Positions 62,110-64,000 of a stretch of 64,000 nt of DNA are shown piece by piece. This DNA comes from Baylisascaris procyonis (Eukaryota; Nematoda; Chromadorea; Rhabditida; Ascarididae), in contig JAZARR010000088.1 of NCBI GenBank assembly GCA_037389465.1, positions 2,480,001-2,544,000 on the forward strand. Reading direction: 5' to 3'. Made by a program: the position numbers and the translations under genes. The notes under the pieces were generated by a model. That model did not search any database, was not told the origin of the DNA, and saw only the letters and a program-made list of their open reading frames with translations. Each line of letters begins with the position of its first letter. Position 1 is the stretch's first letter.

Positions 62110-62625
62110 GACAAGCCAGGGTTATCTTTTGCTTTTACCCTCTATAGAACTTCGGCATGTGTTGCATTCTATTTTGTAATTCTGCAAGTTCTCTTCTGGT
62201 TGTCCACTGAAATCGATACTGCTTATGCTAATACATCTGTCTGACAGGTTGTGAAATCCTGAACATCCTCATCTTTTTCAAAAACAATTTCAGAGTGAAC
62301 GTCGGAGCCCTCTAGGGTCGCTGAAGTGCATAAGCCACCGTTATCCACTCATTTACGCCATTCAATTCTTTTGTTGAAATTCTACACATTTGGCACTTTC
62401 CATTTTCATTCATTAACTCCTTCAATAGTTCACAAATTCTTGTGCATACTTTCCCGCATCGTTTAAATTGCTCACTTATCTATTCCCTTTCATATTCCCT
62501 TAAAATATTTCTGATAATGTTCCTTATATTTATAAGACCAAATATCGCTCTCTTTTAGAGAATTAGCGGTTATTTCTTTTCGAGGTACGGATTTGCTTTT
62601 CTCCTCTAATTTCTTTTTTCTAAGG

Positions 62626-62699
<74 letters not shown>

Positions 62700-63348
62700 G
62701 TATATGTATTTCGTGTTTTTGTTTACTGAGAATAATGGGGACGGTATTGTTGAAAGCACTAATGAACTCTTTATAGAATATGGCGTTCGTTTAGTTTATA
62801 TCATTTTGTAAAATCCTCAATTTATTTCATCGAACTCGATGTTAGGGTTTTCGAAGGTGAATTTCTTCCACTTCTTTACAAGCCTAAAATAAAATAGCCT
62901 TTTCCAGTTTTATACATATTGGAATATGATCACTAAAACATAGTTCGTTGCTTGATATTGCTCCCGAATGACTGAATTTTCTATTGAAATTATAAATATC
63001 TGTTGTTTCCGAGATCGTTGTCGCTGTTTTTGGCAATTTAATAGGTTCTTGAGAAAACAGATATTTCTAAAGCGATGAATTCTTAAAGTTATCAAATGCC
63101 ACTAATGTGGGCATTAGTGGACATTACTCCATTGTTGTTAAATGAGAGTAATTTCTATAACTAATTGCTTTTATAATACAACTATTATCATAGAGTATGT
63201 TTTGAAAGTAAGTTGCTTACAGTGAGACTTTCTAGGGCTCTCCCTGGAACTGGGGCTTCTATTTCCAAAGAGAGCCGATTAGCTGACTTTTTGGGCTGCA
63301 GTCAATTGCATTTAAAATTTGGGATTTTCTTTCTTCTGGTCCGCTAGA
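62110..63348. other. Spacer containing a (TA)n tract
   Basis: Includes a possible plus exon after ACAATTTCAG at 62,294 (SERRSPLGSLKCISHRYPLI to TGA), unplaced, and the (TA)n tract at 62,627-62,707. At 63,222 a plus frame follows TTGCTTACAG (RLSRALPGTGASISKESRLA). No complete gene called. Confidence 0.3.
62627..62707. repeat. (TA)n microsatellite 4
   Basis: About 80 bp of TA ending in three TATATG units. Confidence 0.96.
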
Positions 63349-63480
63349 CCGCAATCATCTGCTATGAGATGCATCCTCAACAGTACTCAAAATCAGTAAT
63401 AGCAGCCAAATCTGGTGCTGGCGTGGAGAAGTGCTCAGGTCACTGTCTGACAACACCGGCCAAGTTCTCATATTTGTAAT
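63349..63480 (+). CDS. Candidate terminal exon, unidentified
   Basis: A pyrimidine-rich acceptor (TTCTTTCTTCTGGTCCGCTAG) precedes a frame of 43 codons reading TAIICYEMHPQQYSKSVIAA, then KSGAGVEKCSGHC, to TAA. Good splice signal, but no certain upstream exon. Not recognised. Confidence 0.3.
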
Positions 63481-64000
63481 AAAGCTTCGTCATCTGAATG
63501 CGTTCTTATAGTAAGCGCCTAGTGAAACTCATCCTACCTTAAAGATCGAGAATTTTTAAGCTACCAAATTAAAAAAAAAAAAAAAAAACGCAGAAAACAT
63601 GGAAGCGTAATGAAAATACGGAATGCGGAACAATGCATTACTACTTCTGGGTCACCCTATACTTAATGAAAGCCTCACAGTAATGTTCAAAACAAAAGCA
63701 ATTTATGACCATCAGTGCCTTATAAACTAGTTAACCTCGCAAATTAAACTGCTCTAAACAATCTTCAAAAAATTTTAACGTACTCATATCCTCCATATAA
63801 TCATATATTTCTTTTCTATAATGCGAGTAAAAATATCATTTTAAACGTTGCGCGGTTACTCGACCCAGGAGTATCGTGCAGAATTTTAATAAAACCTGCT
63901 CGGAAAAATTACTGGGCAATTCATTAATAGACTCAATCCAGGCAGCATTCGAACGATTTTCGTAAGGCGAGCGGCATCTACTCAAAAAACTTCCAGTCAT
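63481..64000. other. AT-rich right edge
   Basis: No gene recognised; one run of about 18 A (63,571-63,588). Confidence 0.4.

Overview
The window looks like nuclear DNA of a parasitic or free-living nematode, most plausibly a clade III (filarial or spirurid-like) species. It is strongly AT-rich and full of homopolymers and (TA)n tracts. Genes are split into many small exons with GT...TTTTCAG introns. Several start codons sit a few bases behind an isolated 3' splice acceptor, as expected for spliced-leader trans-splicing. The species call is an inference; the genus cannot be fixed from the sequence.

Three conserved genes were rebuilt exon by exon, with every intron phase matching. (1) A 14-exon minus-strand OTUD7/Cezanne-type deubiquitinase (7,777-17,617) with UBA half-sites, a complete OTU catalytic core and a C-terminal A20 zinc finger. 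(2) A 5-exon plus-strand guanylate kinase (36,154-38,843). (3) A 7-exon plus-strand mitochondrial rRNA dimethyladenosine transferase, TFB1M type (42,951-50,258). A fourth gene is hidden in short exons on the minus strand at 1,770-3,525. It encodes a secreted precursor with a coiled-coil pro-region and one dibasic-flanked LVYWQPM peptide, and resembles nematode NLP-40.

Layout: 0-3.5 kb, plus-strand 3' exons and the NLP-40-like gene. 3.5-7.8 kb, mostly intergenic with one small secreted-peptide candidate. 7.8-17.6 kb, OTUD7, with a GC-rich degenerate 30-bp repeat in its first intron. 18-23 kb, candidate plus-strand exons interrupted by (TA)n and (CA)n arrays. 23.56-27.62 kb, a 28-bp minisatellite of about 145 copies with higher-order structure. 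29.6-31.8 kb, two small plus-strand genes. 36-50 kb, guanylate kinase and TFB1M, the latter carrying a dead LINE in intron 2. 50-64 kb, several short spliced candidates on both strands that I could not name.

Many candidate exons have an open shadow frame on the opposite strand, so strand and product are uncertain unless stated. No tRNA, rRNA, CRISPR or operon structure was recognised. Coordinates are hand-derived from the sequence and no similarity search was possible.
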